64,000 bases of DNA from Sphingobium sp. Z007 (GCF_900013425.1 NZ_FBXK01000005.1:558001-622000); one strand, 5' to 3'. Shown: positions 17,072-26,154, counted from the first letter of the stretch. Made by a program: numbers and translations. The notes: generated by a model from the sequence alone, not told the origin.

Positions 17072-17860
17072 ATGATTGACCGCTCCAGGCAATGGCGCAA
17101 GCAACGAATAAGCGACGCCTTCGGCGCGGCGGCGGCGCATTATGACGATCATGCCGGGCCGCAGCGGCTGGCGGCGCGCCTGGTTGCGGACCTGGCCCAG
17201 CGCCAGAAGCCCGACGGGGTTACGCGCATATTGGAGATTGGCTGCGGCACTGGATTTCTGACGCGCGACATCCAGGCGCGATGGCCCTCCGCGGAACTGG
17301 TGGCCACCGATATCTCGCCCGCTATGCTGGAGCAGGCGGCGTCGCACGGGCTGGTCGCGGGCCGGTTCATGACCATGGACGGCGAAGCGCCGTGCTTCCA
17401 GGGGCCATGGTTCGACCTGATCCTGTCCAGCCTGGCCTTCCAGTGGTTTGACGATCTGGGCGGCGCGATCGCGCGGCTGGCCGGGCTGTTGCGGCCGGGG
17501 GGCAGCCTGATCGTCTCGACCATGGGGCAGGGCAGTTTTGCCCGCTGGCGCGCGGCGCACGCGGCGTGCGGGCTAGTGGCGGGGGTGCCGGACTATCCGT
17601 CGCTGGGCGATCTGCGCGGGCTGATCGCGGGGTATGAGGACGCCTTCGCCTTTGACGAGGACTATGCGCTGGAGTGCGGCGACGCGCGCGGGTTGATCGC
17701 GCATGTGAAAGGCATCGGCGCGGTGGTGCCGAACGAAGGGCGCAAACCGTTAAGCCCGGTCGATCTGCGGCGGGTGATGGCGGCGTTCGATGCGGATGGC
17801 GGCGACGATGGCTATCAGGTCTTGTTCGCGCGGGTCACACGGCCGGCGTTAAGACCTTAA
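17072..17860 (+). CDS. class I SAM-dependent methyltransferase, BioC-like
   Basis: A 262-residue Rossmann methyltransferase. Motif I is ILEIGCGTGF, with the acidic VATDISPAM loop and the SSLAFQWFDD segment. The N-terminal ISDAFGAAAAHYDDHAGPQR and the post-core LRPGGSLIVSTMGQGSF match BioC, the malonyl-ACP methyltransferase that starts biotin synthesis. No other bio gene is in the window, so BioC is likely but not proven. The gene is divergent from the DUF418 gene. Confidence 0.78.
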   Translation: MIDRSRQWRKQRISDAFGAAAAHYDDHAGPQRLAARLVADLAQRQKPDGVTRILEIGCGTGFLTRDIQARWPSAELVATDISPAMLEQAASHGLVAGRFMTMDGEAPCFQGPWFDLILSSLAFQWFDDLGGAIARLAGLLRPGGSLIVSTMGQGSFARWRAAHAACGLVAGVPDYPSLGDLRGLIAGYEDAFAFDEDYALECGDARGLIAHVKGIGAVVPNEGRKPLSPVDLRRVMAAFDADGGDDGYQVLFARVTRPALRP

Positions 17861-18007
17861 CTTCGCATAGTTCCCGTTGATTTTGACATGATGTTGCGTT
17901 CTGCTGATCCTATCGGAAAGGCGTAGCGCCAATATAGCATCGTCATGGCGTGTAGGACAGCGCAGGCGATGGTTGCGTGGCCAGTCCATGCCTGCCAATC
18001 CTGTCTC

Positions 18008-18544
18008 ATGCATTCCACGCCCTTTGCCATTCGCAACGCACTGCCCGCCGATGTCGTCGCGCTGTCCGCGCTCAAGCTGGCGGCCTTTCGGGAGACATTT
18101 ATCGACGGGTTCGCCATTCCCTATCCGCCCGCCGATCTCGCGCTGTTCGAGGCGGACAGTTATGGCGTGGCGACAGTGGCGCGGGAACTGGCCGATCCAA
18201 GCCACGCGACCTGGGTGGCGCAAGCGGCGGACGGGCGGTTGTTGGCTTATGCGCATGTCGGGCCATGCAAGTTGCCGCACCCCGACGCGTCGGCGGACCA
18301 GGGGGAGTTGTATCAGCTTTATGCGTTGCGGGCGGCGCAGGGCATGGGCGTGGGGCGGGCGTTGATGGACGTGGCGCTGGACTGGCTGGCGGTGAACAGG
18401 CCGGGGCCGGTGTGGCTGGGCGTATGGTCGGGTAATGCGCGCGCGCAGGCGGTCTATGCCAAGCGCGGGTTCGTGAAGGTCGGGGATTATGGTTTTCCGG
18501 TCGGGGCCTGGACGGATCGGGAGTATATTTTCCGGCGGGGGTAG
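18008..18544 (+). CDS. GNAT family N-acetyltransferase
   Basis: A 178-residue acetyl-CoA-dependent acetyltransferase. It begins FAIRNALPADVVALSALK. The acetyl-CoA site is QLYALRAAQGMGVGRALMD, and the final WSGNARAQAVYAKRGFVKVGD is the typical GNAT end motif. The substrate is unknown. ATG 18008 was preferred over 17945 because the fold begins there; the earlier frame adds a cysteine-rich stretch with no family match. It stands alone between a methyltransferase gene and a palindromic repeat. Confidence 0.85.
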   Translation: MHSTPFAIRNALPADVVALSALKLAAFRETFIDGFAIPYPPADLALFEADSYGVATVARELADPSHATWVAQAADGRLLAYAHVGPCKLPHPDASADQGELYQLYALRAAQGMGVGRALMDVALDWLAVNRPGPVWLGVWSGNARAQAVYAKRGFVKVGDYGFPVGAWTDREYIFRRG

Positions 18545-18598
18545 GGGAGGCAGCATTTTCCGACCGCCGATCCGTCAGGAAGATGCCTTCATTCCGAT

Positions 18599-18672
18599 CC
18601 GTTCGCTTCGGGCAATGTGGAGAAACGCGCACGCAGCGCTATCGGCGTCTCGACTTTGCTCGAAGCGAACGG
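18599..18672. repeat. intergenic palindromic repeat, GTTCGCTTCGAG family (copy 1)
   Basis: A 74-bp unit whose ends, CCGTTCGCTTCGG and CTCGAAGCGAACGG, are inverted copies, with a GAGAAACG/CGTCTCGACT inner portion. It sits 11 bases from the purL stop, between convergent genes. The same ends recur at 34123, 55961 and 60058. Confidence 0.75.
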
Positions 18673-18683
18673 GGTGTATAATT

Positions 18684-20873
18684 CTAGAGTTCGCTGTCCA
18701 TCAGGGCCGGGAAGAAGCCTTCATGGGCGGCGCGCAGGGTGCCGAGAGGGACACCGACAACGCTATCGCCGCCGGTCATGCCGATCTTTAACGCGCCGGG
18801 GATGTCGACACCCGCTGCGGCGGTGACGACGTAGCGGCCCTGATCTTCGCCAAAGGCGGCAGCGGTAGTCAGCGCGATGTCGAGCGTCGCGCCGATCTTG
18901 CCGGCCAGCGCCATTTCCGCGATCGTGACGAGCAGCCCGCCATCGCCGATGTCGTGCACGGCATTGACGGTGCCGTTGGCGACCAGCGCGCGCACGGTGT
19001 CGGCGCGGGCGCGTTCGGCGGCCAGATCGACCTTGGGCGCGTCGCCCGCTTCGCGGCCGGCGATTTCGCGCAGCCAAATCGACTGGCCCAGATGCGCGCC
19101 TTCGCCGCCGATCAGCCAGATGGCGTCGCCTTCATTCTTGAACGCCACGGTCGCCATTATATCGACGTCGGCGAGCAGGCCGATGCCGCCGATCGCCGGG
19201 GTCGGCAGGATCGCCGAGCCGCCGCCGGTGGCCTTGCTTTCATTATAGAGCGAGACGTTGCCGCTCACGATCGGGAAGTCGAGCGCGCGGCAGGCGTCGC
19301 CCATGCCCTCCAGGCAGCCGGTCAGCTGCGCCATGATTTCAGGGCGCTGCGGGTTGGCGAAGTTGAGGCAGTTGGTGACCGCCAGCGGGGTCGCGCCGAC
19401 GGCGGACAGGTTGCGATAACATTCGGCGATCGCCTGCTTGCCGCCTTCATAAGGGTCGGCATAGCAATAGCGCGGGGTGCAATCGGTGCTGATCGCGATG
19501 CCCTTGTTCGATCCGTGGACGCGCACGACCGCGGCGTCGCCGCCGGGGCGCTGCACCGTGTCGGCACCGACCATATGGTCATATTGTTCCCAGATCCAGC
19601 GGCGGCTGGCGATGTCGGGTGATCCCATCAGTTTGACGAGGTCCGCGCCGATGTCGGTGCTTTCCGCGATGTCGCCGAGCGGTTCGACCTGCGACCAGAT
19701 TTTATAGTCGTCCTTCGGCATGGAGGGACGATCGTAAAGTGGCGCGTCGTCGGCCAGCGGGGCGAGCGGGATGTCGCACACCGTATCGCCCTTGTGGATC
19801 AGCACCATGCGGCCGGTGTCGGTGACATGGCCGATGACCGCGAAGTCGAGTTCCCACTTCTTGAAGATAGCTTCGGCGAAATCTTCGCGGCCGGGCTTCA
19901 AGACCATCAACATGCGCTCCTGCGATTCGGAGAGCATCATTTCATAGGTGGTCATGCCCGTTTCGCGCTGCGGGACGTCGTCCATGTTGAGCTGGATGCC
20001 GACGCCGCCCTTCGACGCCATTTCGACGCTGGAGGAGGTCAGGCCGGCCGCGCCCATATCCTGGATCGCGACGATCGCGTCGGACGCCATGAGTTCCAGG
20101 CAGGCTTCGATCAGCAGCTTTTCGGTGAAGGGGTCGCCGACCTGCACGGTGGGGCGCTTGGCGTCGGCGTCGTCGCCGAAGTCCGCGCTCGCCATAGTCG
20201 CGCCATGGATGCCGTCGCGGCCGGTCTTGGATCCGACATAGACGATGCTGTTCCCCACGCCTGACGCGGCGCTGTAGAAAATCTTGTCGGTGTCGGCGAC
20301 GCCCACGGTCATCGCATTGACCAGGATATTGCCGTCATAGGCCGGGTGGAAATTCACCTCTCCACCGACAGTCGGGACGCCGACGCAATTGCCATAGCCG
20401 CCGATGCCGCGCACCACGCCGCTGATGAGGTGGCGCATCTTGGGATGGTCGGGCCGGCCGAAGCGCAGCGCGTTCATGTTCGCGATCGGGCGCGCGCCCA
20501 TGGTGAAGACGTCGCGCAGGATGCCGCCAACGCCCGTCGCGGCGCCCTGATAGGGTTCGATATAGCTGGGGTGGTTGTGGCTCTCCATCTTGAAGATCGC
20601 CGCCTGCCCATCACCAATGTCGACCACGCCGGCGTTTTCGCCGGGGCCGCAAATGACCTGCGGGCCGGTGGTCGGCAGCTTCATCAGATGGATCTTGGAG
20701 CTTTTGTAGCTGCAATGTTCCGACCACATGACCGAGAATATGCCGAGTTCCGTAAGGTTCGGTTCGCGGCCGAGGGCGCTCAGGACGCGGTCATATTCTT
20801 CCGGGCTGAGGCCATGTTCGGCGACGACTTCCGGGGTGATAGCCTGGGCTACTTGGGGGGCGGTGCTGGACAT
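18684..20873 (-). CDS. purL: phosphoribosylformylglycinamidine synthase subunit PurL
   Basis: ATP-dependent FGAM synthetase subunit of purine biosynthesis, of the small PurLQS type. At 729 residues it has normal length for the small form. The conserved [11 protein letters not shown] near the N-terminus, the [11 protein letters not shown] region, the ATP-binding [15 protein letters not shown] and the second-domain [16 protein letters not shown] are present. ATG 20873 starts [21 protein letters not shown]; the open frame continues upstream to 21059 but enters the IS element and has no family match. An IS110-type element lies about 130 bases upstream, close to its likely promoter. Confidence 0.96.
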   Translation of the reverse strand: MSSTAPQVAQAITPEVVAEHGLSPEEYDRVLSALGREPNLTELGIFSVMWSEHCSYKSSKIHLMKLPTTGPQVICGPGENAGVVDIGDGQAAIFKMESHNHPSYIEPYQGAATGVGGILRDVFTMGARPIANMNALRFGRPDHPKMRHLISGVVRGIGGYGNCVGVPTVGGEVNFHPAYDGNILVNAMTVGVADTDKIFYSAASGVGNSIVYVGSKTGRDGIHGATMASADFGDDADAKRPTVQVGDPFTEKLLIEACLELMASDAIVAIQDMGAAGLTSSSVEMASKGGVGIQLNMDDVPQRETGMTTYEMMLSESQERMLMVLKPGREDFAEAIFKKWELDFAVIGHVTDTGRMVLIHKGDTVCDIPLAPLADDAPLYDRPSMPKDDYKIWSQVEPLGDIAESTDIGADLVKLMGSPDIASRRWIWEQYDHMVGADTVQRPGGDAAVVRVHGSNKGIAISTDCTPRYCYADPYEGGKQAIAECYRNLSAVGATPLAVTNCLNFANPQRPEIMAQLTGCLEGMGDACRALDFPIVSGNVSLYNESKATGGGSAILPTPAIGGIGLLADVDIMATVAFKNEGDAIWLIGGEGAHLGQSIWLREIAGREAGDAPKVDLAAERARADTVRALVANGTVNAVHDIGDGGLLVTIAEMALAGKIGATLDIALTTAAAFGEDQGRYVVTAAAGVDIPGALKIGMTGGDSVVGVPLGTLRAAHEGFFPALMDSEL

Positions 20874-21074
20874 GTGCGCGCCTTTAGCGGGGGCGTGGGC
20901 GGAGAGCAATGGCGGCGTGCGCGTGCTTTGGTCACGAAGGGGTGATTGGGCGGCAGATGCGAGGTTAGAGCTGGCTTGTATCTGCACAGCGATGATGGGT
21001 GATGGGGTGGACGCCCCCCGACGGTATCGATGTGCCAAAGTGGAGGTGTTGAACACCACTTGAGGGAGGCGTCC

Positions 21075-22100
21075 ATGTCAGAAGTTAGCATAATCAGGTT
21101 GGATATCGCCAAGCATGTTTTTCATGCGCACGGTGTAGATGTGTCGGGCCATGTGCTTCTTCGCAAGAAGATCAGCCGAGCGAAGCTGTTGCCGTTTTTC
21201 GCAGCACAGCCGCGTTGCCAGGTAGTTCTGGAAGCATGCGGCGGCGCGCATCACTGGGCGCGCGAGTTGCTCAAGCTGGGCCATGATGTGCGGTTGATTG
21301 CGCCGGCCTATGTGAAGCCGTTCGTGAAGCGTCAGAAGAACGATGCGGCCGATGCCGAGGCGATCTGCGAGGCGGCCCAGCGACCAAGCATGCGGTTCGT
21401 GCCGGTGAAGACAGAGGAGCAGCAGGCGGCGGCAATGGTGTTCCGGGGCCGTGACCTGTTGGTGCGGCAGCGGACCCAGATCAGCAATGCCCTGCGCGGC
21501 CATATGACCGAGTATGGCTGGATCGCGCCCAAGGGGCTGGCCCATCTGGAAAAGCTTGCCGCGCTGCTCGCCGATCCATTGGCTGTTCCCCAGGGCGTGC
21601 GATCGGTCTGCATGCTTCTGCTCGACAGCCTGGCGATGCTCGACCGGCAGATCGCCGCACTCGACAAGGAGATTGTGCGCCGTTCGCGCGAAGATGCTCT
21701 CGCACGCCGGCTCATGACGATCCCGGGCATCGGTCCGATCACGGCAACTGCCATCCTGGCGCTTGCGCCGCCGTCGGGCACCTTCGCCAAGGGACGTGAC
21801 TTTGCCGCATGGGTCGGCCTCACGCCGCGGCAGCACTCGACGGGCGGCAAGCAGAAGCTGGGTTCGATCTCAAAGATGGGCGAGCGAACGCTCAGGCGGT
21901 TGCTGATCATCGGCAGCAGCGCCGTGGTGTTGCAGGCGAGCAAGCGGGGCGCGCCCAAGGGATCATGGCTGGAGCAGATGATGGCGCGCAAGCCACGCAT
22001 GCTCGTAACAGTGGCGCTCGCTAACAAGACAGCGCGCATCGTCTGGGCGCTCATGATGAAGAATGAGGATTACACTGCTCCGGTCGCAGCGGCGGCGTAA
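21075..22100 (+). CDS. IS110 family transposase (DEDD recombinase)
   Basis: 341 residues. The N-terminal RuvC-like domain has the four acidic residues D10 (RLDIAKH), E53 (VLEACGG), D90 and D93 ([10 protein letters not shown]). The C-terminal Transposase_20 domain follows, with [15 protein letters not shown], the [15 protein letters not shown] motif and the serine region [11 protein letters not shown]110 enzymes are guided to target and donor DNA by an RNA from the element. The reading frame is intact, so the protein may be active. ATG 21075 follows a GAGGGAGG ribosome site, better than the alternative upstream start. Confidence 0.93.
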   Translation: MSEVSIIRLDIAKHVFHAHGVDVSGHVLLRKKISRAKLLPFFAAQPRCQVVLEACGGAHHWARELLKLGHDVRLIAPAYVKPFVKRQKNDAADAEAICEAAQRPSMRFVPVKTEEQQAAAMVFRGRDLLVRQRTQISNALRGHMTEYGWIAPKGLAHLEKLAALLADPLAVPQGVRSVCMLLLDSLAMLDRQIAALDKEIVRRSREDALARRLMTIPGIGPITATAILALAPPSGTFAKGRDFAAWVGLTPRQHSTGGKQKLGSISKMGERTLRRLLIIGSSAVVLQASKRGAPKGSWLEQMMARKPRMLVTVALANKTARIVWALMMKNEDYTAPVAAAA

Positions 22101-22345
22101 GCCAAAGCGGACCAGAGGTCGTCGGGGCGTAAGTCGGTCGAAGGAGGGTATGGCACAACAGTCGGCGAGACGGGGTCGGAAGAACCAGGGCTAACCACCG
22201 TGCTTCATCAGCACGCTTAGGGTGATGTGGTTCCGATCCGCGAACTCCCATACGGGCCCGCAGCCTTCATCGCTGCATCAGAGGCCGGACAGATGGCAGC
22301 ATCCGACTACGCGCCAAATACTCCAAATTACCGCTTGCGTCGCGC
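22101..22345 (+). ncRNA. candidate bridge/seek RNA region of the IS element
   Basis: This 245-base stretch between the transposase stop and the right inverted repeat has no protein gene. It contains nested pairings: CGTGCT (22199-22204) with AGCACG (22210-22215), enclosed by AACCAC (22193-22198) with GTGGTT (22227-22232). A partly competing pairing is TCGGAA (22176-22181) with TTCCGA (22231-22236). IS110/IS1111 elements encode a structured guide RNA in their longer non-coding end, so this is where it is expected. Its exact boundaries and guide loops cannot be read by eye. Confidence 0.5.
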
Positions 22346-22419
22346 GGGGCGTCCACAGATGGGTAGCGGACTGTCGGGTTCACGAGTGCAGGTGCCGTAA
22401 AGCGGACATAAAATTCACC

Positions 22420-22793
22420 GTCACCCCAGCGAAGGCTGGGGTCTCAGGCGGCGACGCGCTACGGTAGGACATGGCGCGAGGCGGCTACACCTACATCATG
22501 ACCAACAAGCCGAGGGGCATTCTCTATATCGGCGGCACAGCCAACATCGCAGCGCGCGCAGAACAACATCGCAATGGCACCGGCTCTACCTTTTGCAAGA
22601 AATACGGACTGACGCGCCTTGTTCTGGTCGAACCACATGATGACATCACGCTCGCTATCACCCGAGAGAAGGCGCTCAAAGTGTGAATGGGGGAATGGAA
22701 AATCCGGCTTGTCGAAGAGAGGAATCCAGGTTGGCGTGATATTTCAGACGTTATCTCGTGACCGCCTGAGACCCCAGCCTTCGCTGGGGTGAC
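22420..22793. mobile_element. GIY-YIG gene framed by perfect 32-bp inverted palindromic repeats
   Basis: Bases 22420-22451 and 22762-22793 are exact inverted copies over 32 bases (GTCACCCCAGCGAAGGCTGG and the next 12 bases). Each copy itself contains a hairpin, ACCCCAGC-GAAG-GCTGGGGT. The small GIY-YIG reading frame fills the space between them: it starts 19 bases after the left copy and its final stop touches the right copy. No target-site duplication was evident. I infer a compact mobile or mobilisable unit. Confidence 0.6.
22471..22761 (+). pseudogene. small GIY-YIG nuclease-like gene interrupted by an in-frame TGA
   Basis: The frame starts MARGGYTYIMTNKPRGILYIGGT, which contains the GIY-YIG core (YTYIM and LYIGG), followed by RAEQHRNG and the REKALK motif carrying the catalytic Arg and Glu. 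It stops at TGA 22684-22686. The same frame continues as MGEWKIRLVEERNPGWRD and ends at 22761. In relatives this spot reads K-x-W-x-x-x-W-K, so the TGA probably replaces a Trp TGG codon. Without the stop it would be a normal-length protein of about 96 residues. A sequencing error or a shortened 71-residue protein are the alternatives. Confidence 0.75.
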
Positions 22794-22883
22794 GATGAGG
22801 GAAACAGCCGCTTCCGGACAACGGCACACCATGTTTTGAAGGCAAAAAATGGTCGTTAGCGGCCACCTGCTTCAAAAAGAAAA

Positions 22884-22912
22884 AGGCCGGACCTTTAGGG
22901 GAGGTCCGGCCT
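22884..22912 (-). terminator. minus-strand terminator of the lipoprotein gene
   Basis: An 11-bp perfect stem, AGGCCGGACCT with AGGTCCGGCCT, has a 7-base loop. Read leftwards it is followed by TTTTTCTTTTTG. It lies about 30 bases beyond the stop of the 22942-23322 gene. Confidence 0.85.
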
Positions 22913-22941
22913 GGTAGAGACAGAAAAAGCGCGTGCCCGTT

Positions 22942-23322
22942 TCAGACGTGGCAGGCCTGCGCGCCCTTGCCGGGTACGGTGATGGTCACGTCGTCGCCCG
23001 AACCGCTGACTTCGTAGCCTTCGGCGGTGAAGGGCTGGCCGACTTCGGCGGCCTTGAGCGAGGTGGCGGTGCCGCCCTTCTCGGTGCGCAGCAGGGCGGT
23101 CTTGTCGTCGCTCATAAAGTCGACGAAGATCAGGCTGTTGTCCTTGCAGCGGAACTGCTTGTTCGCCTTGACAGACGGCGGCAGCTCGACCGGCGCGGCG
23201 TTGGCCAGTTCGGCGGCCATCGGGTCGGCCGGGCCGCCCACGACTTCAGGCTCTTTGTTATTGTTGCAGGCCGACAGCAAGGCAACGCTGGCGACGGCGA
23301 TCAGGGGGAGGTAATGTTTCAT
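22942..23322 (-). CDS. small lipoprotein, MliC-like (membrane-bound lysozyme inhibitor type)
   Basis: 126 residues. A lipoprotein signal, MKHYLPLIAVASVALLSAC, has lipobox LSAC and is followed by an Asn/Lys linker. The C-terminal part has two cysteines (QFRCKDNSLIFVDF and AQACHV) that could form the disulfide seen in MliC-type domains, plus KTALLRTEKGG and the GSGDDVTITV strand. I infer an envelope lipoprotein with a MliC-like fold; inhibition of lysozyme is not shown. ATG 23322 follows AAAGGATCG. The frame continues upstream over the divergent region without meaning. Confidence 0.7.
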   Translation of the reverse strand: MKHYLPLIAVASVALLSACNNNKEPEVVGGPADPMAAELANAAPVELPPSVKANKQFRCKDNSLIFVDFMSDDKTALLRTEKGGTATSLKAAEVGQPFTAEGYEVSGSGDDVTITVPGKGAQACHV

Positions 23323-23524
23323 AGCGATCCTTTTATGTGCGTGTGCAACATGGTGCGTCAACGCAAATTCATGGCTTTCCCGCCATGCCCCCTGAAATGA
23401 CGTCATGACCCTATTATGACGGAGGCGATATGAATGCCGCATTGCAGTGCGATATCGGCGCGGATCGGCCATTCGTGGCGACGCGGGCTTGACCGGAGCG
23501 GTGGCGGCCGCCAATGCAAGGGGC

Positions 23525-23779
23525 ATGGCTGAGGAACTTTCCACCCCCGATACCGCAACCCTGTCTTTCGAGGATGCGTTGCGCGCGCTCGAAATGATCG
23601 TCCGACGACTGGAAAGCGGCGACGTGCCGCTGGACGAGTCGATCTCGCTCTATGCGCAGGGCGAAGAGCTGCGCAAGCGGTGCGCCGAGCGGTTGCAGGC
23701 GGCCGAAGCGCGGATCGCCAAGCTGACGGTCGATGCCAACGGCGCTGTGACCGGCAGCCAGCTCTTTGGCGCGGACTGA
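23525..23779 (+). CDS. xseB: exodeoxyribonuclease VII small subunit
   Basis: 84 residues. It has the two-helix XseB fold: LSFEDALRALEMIVRRLESG, then DVPLDESISLYAQGEELRKR, then CAERLQAAEARIAKLT. The subunit helps XseA degrade single-stranded DNA. ATG 23525 starts the family-like MAEELSTPDTATLSFEDAL; the open frame further upstream is not conserved in type. ispA starts 5 bases later, the common xseB-ispA arrangement. Confidence 0.95.
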   Translation: MAEELSTPDTATLSFEDALRALEMIVRRLESGDVPLDESISLYAQGEELRKRCAERLQAAEARIAKLTVDANGAVTGSQLFGAD

Positions 23780-23784
23780 ACGGC

Positions 23785-24699
23785 ATGGACGGGGGAGGGG
23801 GCGCTTCCGCAGCATCGCTGGTCACCAGCCGTGCGGCCGGCGTGGCGCAGGACATTGACGCGGCGTTCCACCGGCTGCTGGCGGTGCCGGATGACGCCCG
23901 CGCGCGGCTGTATGAAGCGATGCGCCATGCCGCGATCGGCGGCGGCAAGCGGCTGCGCCCGCTGCTGGTGCAGGCGGCGTGCGACCTGTTCAACATCTCC
24001 CGCGACTCGGCGCTGCGCGTCGGCCTCGCGGTCGAATGTATCCATGTCTATTCGCTGATCCACGACGACCTGCCGGCGATGGATGACGACGACATGCGCC
24101 GCGGCAAGCCGACCGTGCACAAGGCCTATGACGAGGCGGCCGCGATCCTGGCGGGCGATTGCCTGCACGACCTGGCGTTCGAGATATTGGCCGATGAGGA
24201 GACGCATCCCGATCCGTTCGTGCGGATCGACCTGGTGCGGGCATTGGCGGCGTCCAGCGGCCCGGCCGGCATGGCGGGCGGGCAGATGATGGACCTGGAG
24301 GCGGAAAAGACCCGCTTCGACCTTGCCACCGTGACGCGGCTGCAGAATCTCAAGACCGGGGCGCTGATCGAATTTTGCGTGGAGGCCGCCGCGATCATGG
24401 CGCGGCTGCCGCATGAGGGGCGCATCGGCCTGCGCGGCTACGCCCGCGACATCGGCCTCGCCTTCCAGATCGCCGACGACCTGCTGGACGTGGAGGGCGA
24501 CGCGGCGCTGGCGGGCAAGGCGCTGGGCAAGGATGCGGCGGCGGGCAAGGAGACGTTCGTGTCGCTGCTGGGCGTCGATCGCGCGCGCGAACAGGCGCAC
24601 ATGCTGGTCGATCAGGCCAAGGCGCATCTGCGTGGGGCTGGCGCGGAGGCCGACCTGCTGCGTGCCATTGCCGACTATATCGTGGAAAGGGATCGCTAA
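23785..24699 (+). CDS. ispA: farnesyl diphosphate synthase (polyprenyl synthetase)
   Basis: Chain-elongating prenyltransferase that joins IPP and DMAPP/GPP into farnesyl diphosphate. The 304 residues contain GGGKRLRPLL, the first Asp-rich motif DDLPAMD (94-100) and the second, FQIADDLLDVEGD. The DDxxxxD form of the first motif (two residues between the Asp pairs extended) is the usual bacterial FPP synthase type. It is five bases after xseB. The usual dxs partner is not here; coaD follows instead. Confidence 0.94.
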   Translation: MDGGGGASAASLVTSRAAGVAQDIDAAFHRLLAVPDDARARLYEAMRHAAIGGGKRLRPLLVQAACDLFNISRDSALRVGLAVECIHVYSLIHDDLPAMDDDDMRRGKPTVHKAYDEAAAILAGDCLHDLAFEILADEETHPDPFVRIDLVRALAASSGPAGMAGGQMMDLEAEKTRFDLATVTRLQNLKTGALIEFCVEAAAIMARLPHEGRIGLRGYARDIGLAFQIADDLLDVEGDAALAGKALGKDAAAGKETFVSLLGVDRAREQAHMLVDQAKAHLRGAGAEADLLRAIADYIVERDR

Positions 24700-24703
24700 C
24701 GTC

Positions 24704-25216
24704 ATGAGCAAGCAGCGTATCGGCGTCTATCCGGGCACGTTCGACCCGATCACGCTCGGCCATATGGACATCATCCGGCGCGGCGCGAAGCTGGTCGACA
24801 AGCTGGTGATCGGCGTGACCACCAACATCGCCAAGTCGCCCATGTTCTCCGACGAGGAGCGGCTGGAGATGGTGCGGCGCGAATGTGCGGGGATCGACAC
24901 CGACATCGTCGTCACCGGCTTCAATTCGCTGCTGATGGATTTTGCCGAATCGCAGAACGCCAGCATGATCGTCCGGGGGCTGCGCGCGGTCGCCGACTTC
25001 GAATATGAATATCAGATGGCGGGCATGAACCAGCAGATCAACGGCCGGATCGAAACCGTCTTCCTGATGGCGGACGTGTCGCTGCAGCCGATCGCATCGC
25101 GCCTGGTCAAGGAAATCGCGCTCTATGGCGGGCCGATCCATAAATTCGTCAGCCCGGCGGTGCGTGACGAAGTGGCCGCGCGGGTCGAAAAGATCGGGCG
25201 CAAGGGCGGGATTTAA
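24704..25216 (+). CDS. coaD: pantetheine-phosphate adenylyltransferase
   Basis: Penultimate step of coenzyme A synthesis. It has 170 residues. The nucleotidyltransferase motif is GTFDPITLGH (11-20, with the T/HxGH His at 20), followed by GVTTNIAKSP, IVRGLRAVADFEYEYQMAGMN and RLVKEIALYGG, all typical of CoaD. ATG 24704 lies 4 bases after the ispA stop, so it is in the xseB-ispA-coaD operon. Confidence 0.95.
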   Translation: MSKQRIGVYPGTFDPITLGHMDIIRRGAKLVDKLVIGVTTNIAKSPMFSDEERLEMVRRECAGIDTDIVVTGFNSLLMDFAESQNASMIVRGLRAVADFEYEYQMAGMNQQINGRIETVFLMADVSLQPIASRLVKEIALYGGPIHKFVSPAVRDEVAARVEKIGRKGGI

Positions 25217-25245
25217 GGCTTTTGTTGGTAGGCCGCACCGGCTGC

Positions 25246-25271
25246 CAAAATGTGCTCTTTCGCGCATTTTG
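25246..25271. other. stem-loop after coaD
   Basis: CAAAATGTGC (25246-25255) pairs with GCGCATTTTG (25262-25271) with one G-U, giving a 10-bp stem and 6-base loop. It is 30 bases past the coaD stop and lacks a T-run, so it may protect the transcript's 3' end or act as a weak terminator. Confidence 0.5.
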
Positions 25272-25377
25272 AATATGACTCTCGCGGTTTCAGCCTGCGT
25301 TCAGTTGCCAATCGCGATCAGCGCGCTATCAGGGCGGCTTGCCCCGTCGGCCTAAGAGATCAAGGAAGTCCTACCCC

Positions 25378-26130
25378 ATGCGTTTCACCTGCGCGCTCAA
25401 GACCGTTGCGATCGGCGTCGCCCTTACCGCGTCCGGCCTGGCCTATGCCCAGGGTGGCGGCGGCGGCGGTGGCGAGGATGTGAAGAAGGCGGAAGCCGCC
25501 GCGCGGGCGCAGGATAACGCCAAGTCGCTGGGCACCGACCTGACGCCGAAACTGCCGCCCGCCACGGTGCCGGCCGATCCGCAGAATATCTGGGATCTGG
25601 ACCTGTCGAGCGGCGGTCGCGTGCGCATCCAGCTGCGCCCCGACATCGCGCCCGGCCATGTCGAGCGGATCAAGGAATTGACGCGTCAGGGCTTTTACAA
25701 CGGCCTCAAATTCCACCGCGTTATTCCTGGCTTCATGGCGCAGGGCGGCGACCCCAAGGGTGACGGGACGGGTGGTTCGACGCTGCCGGACCTGAAGGCC
25801 GAGTTCAACCCGATGCCGCATTTGCGCGGCACCGTGTCCATGGCCCGCGCCCAAGGTGAGGACAGCGCCAACAGCCAGTTCTTCATCGTGCTGCTGCCGC
25901 GGATGCAGCTCGACAAGAAATATACCGTTTTCGGCCGCGTGATCGAGGGCATTCAATATGTCGACGCGATCGCGCAGGGCGAACCGCCAGCCAACCCCAC
26001 CGTGATCCTGCAGGCGTCGATCGAGAGCGACGGCAAGCCGCCCGTCACGGCCGCCCCGCCGCCGCCCGCGCCCCCCCTGTCGATCATCGACACGCCCGCG
26101 GCGAAAAAGCCTGCGCCCAAAAAGAAATAA
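25378..26130 (+). CDS. exported cyclophilin-type peptidyl-prolyl cis-trans isomerase
   Basis: 250 residues. The signal peptide is MRFTCALKTVAIGVALTASG, ending near AYAQ, followed by a Gly-rich linker. The cyclophilin domain has FYNGLKFHRVIPGFMAQGGD (catalytic Arg in FHRV), then VSMARAQGEDSANSQFFIVL and the KYTVFGRVIEG strand. The C-terminal tail is Pro/Ala/Lys-rich (ends PAPKKK). It likely assists folding in the periplasm. ATG 25378 was chosen over 25339 because the signal peptide begins there. Confidence 0.92.
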   Translation: MRFTCALKTVAIGVALTASGLAYAQGGGGGGGEDVKKAEAAARAQDNAKSLGTDLTPKLPPATVPADPQNIWDLDLSSGGRVRIQLRPDIAPGHVERIKELTRQGFYNGLKFHRVIPGFMAQGGDPKGDGTGGSTLPDLKAEFNPMPHLRGTVSMARAQGEDSANSQFFIVLLPRMQLDKKYTVFGRVIEGIQYVDAIAQGEPPANPTVILQASIESDGKPPVTAAPPPPAPPLSIIDTPAAKKPAPKKK

Positions 26131-26154
26131 GCCGGTTCGTCCGGCGACTTTGCC

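Larger units (their letters stand above)
21001..22358 (+). mobile_element. IS110-family insertion sequence, IS1111-like layout
   Basis: The element contains one DEDD transposase gene and has a short left end and a long (about 250-base) right non-coding end. Subterminal inverted repeats TGGACGCCCC (21008-21017) and GGGGCGTCCA (22346-22355) are seen. GATGGGT occurs immediately outside the left end (20994-21000) and overlapping the right boundary (22358-22364), and may be the target core. Subterminal repeats with a long right end point to the IS1111 group. Exact ends are estimated from these repeats and could be off by several bases. Confidence 0.65.

Noticed and set aside
18599..18672. A CRISPR array or part of one
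   Set aside because: The repeats in the window are scattered single palindromes of varied length, with no regular spacers and no cas genes.
22471..22761. Selenocysteine insertion at the GIY-YIG TGA
   Set aside because: No SECIS-like element just after the codon, and the position in the family is normally tryptophan. A point mutation is the simpler explanation.
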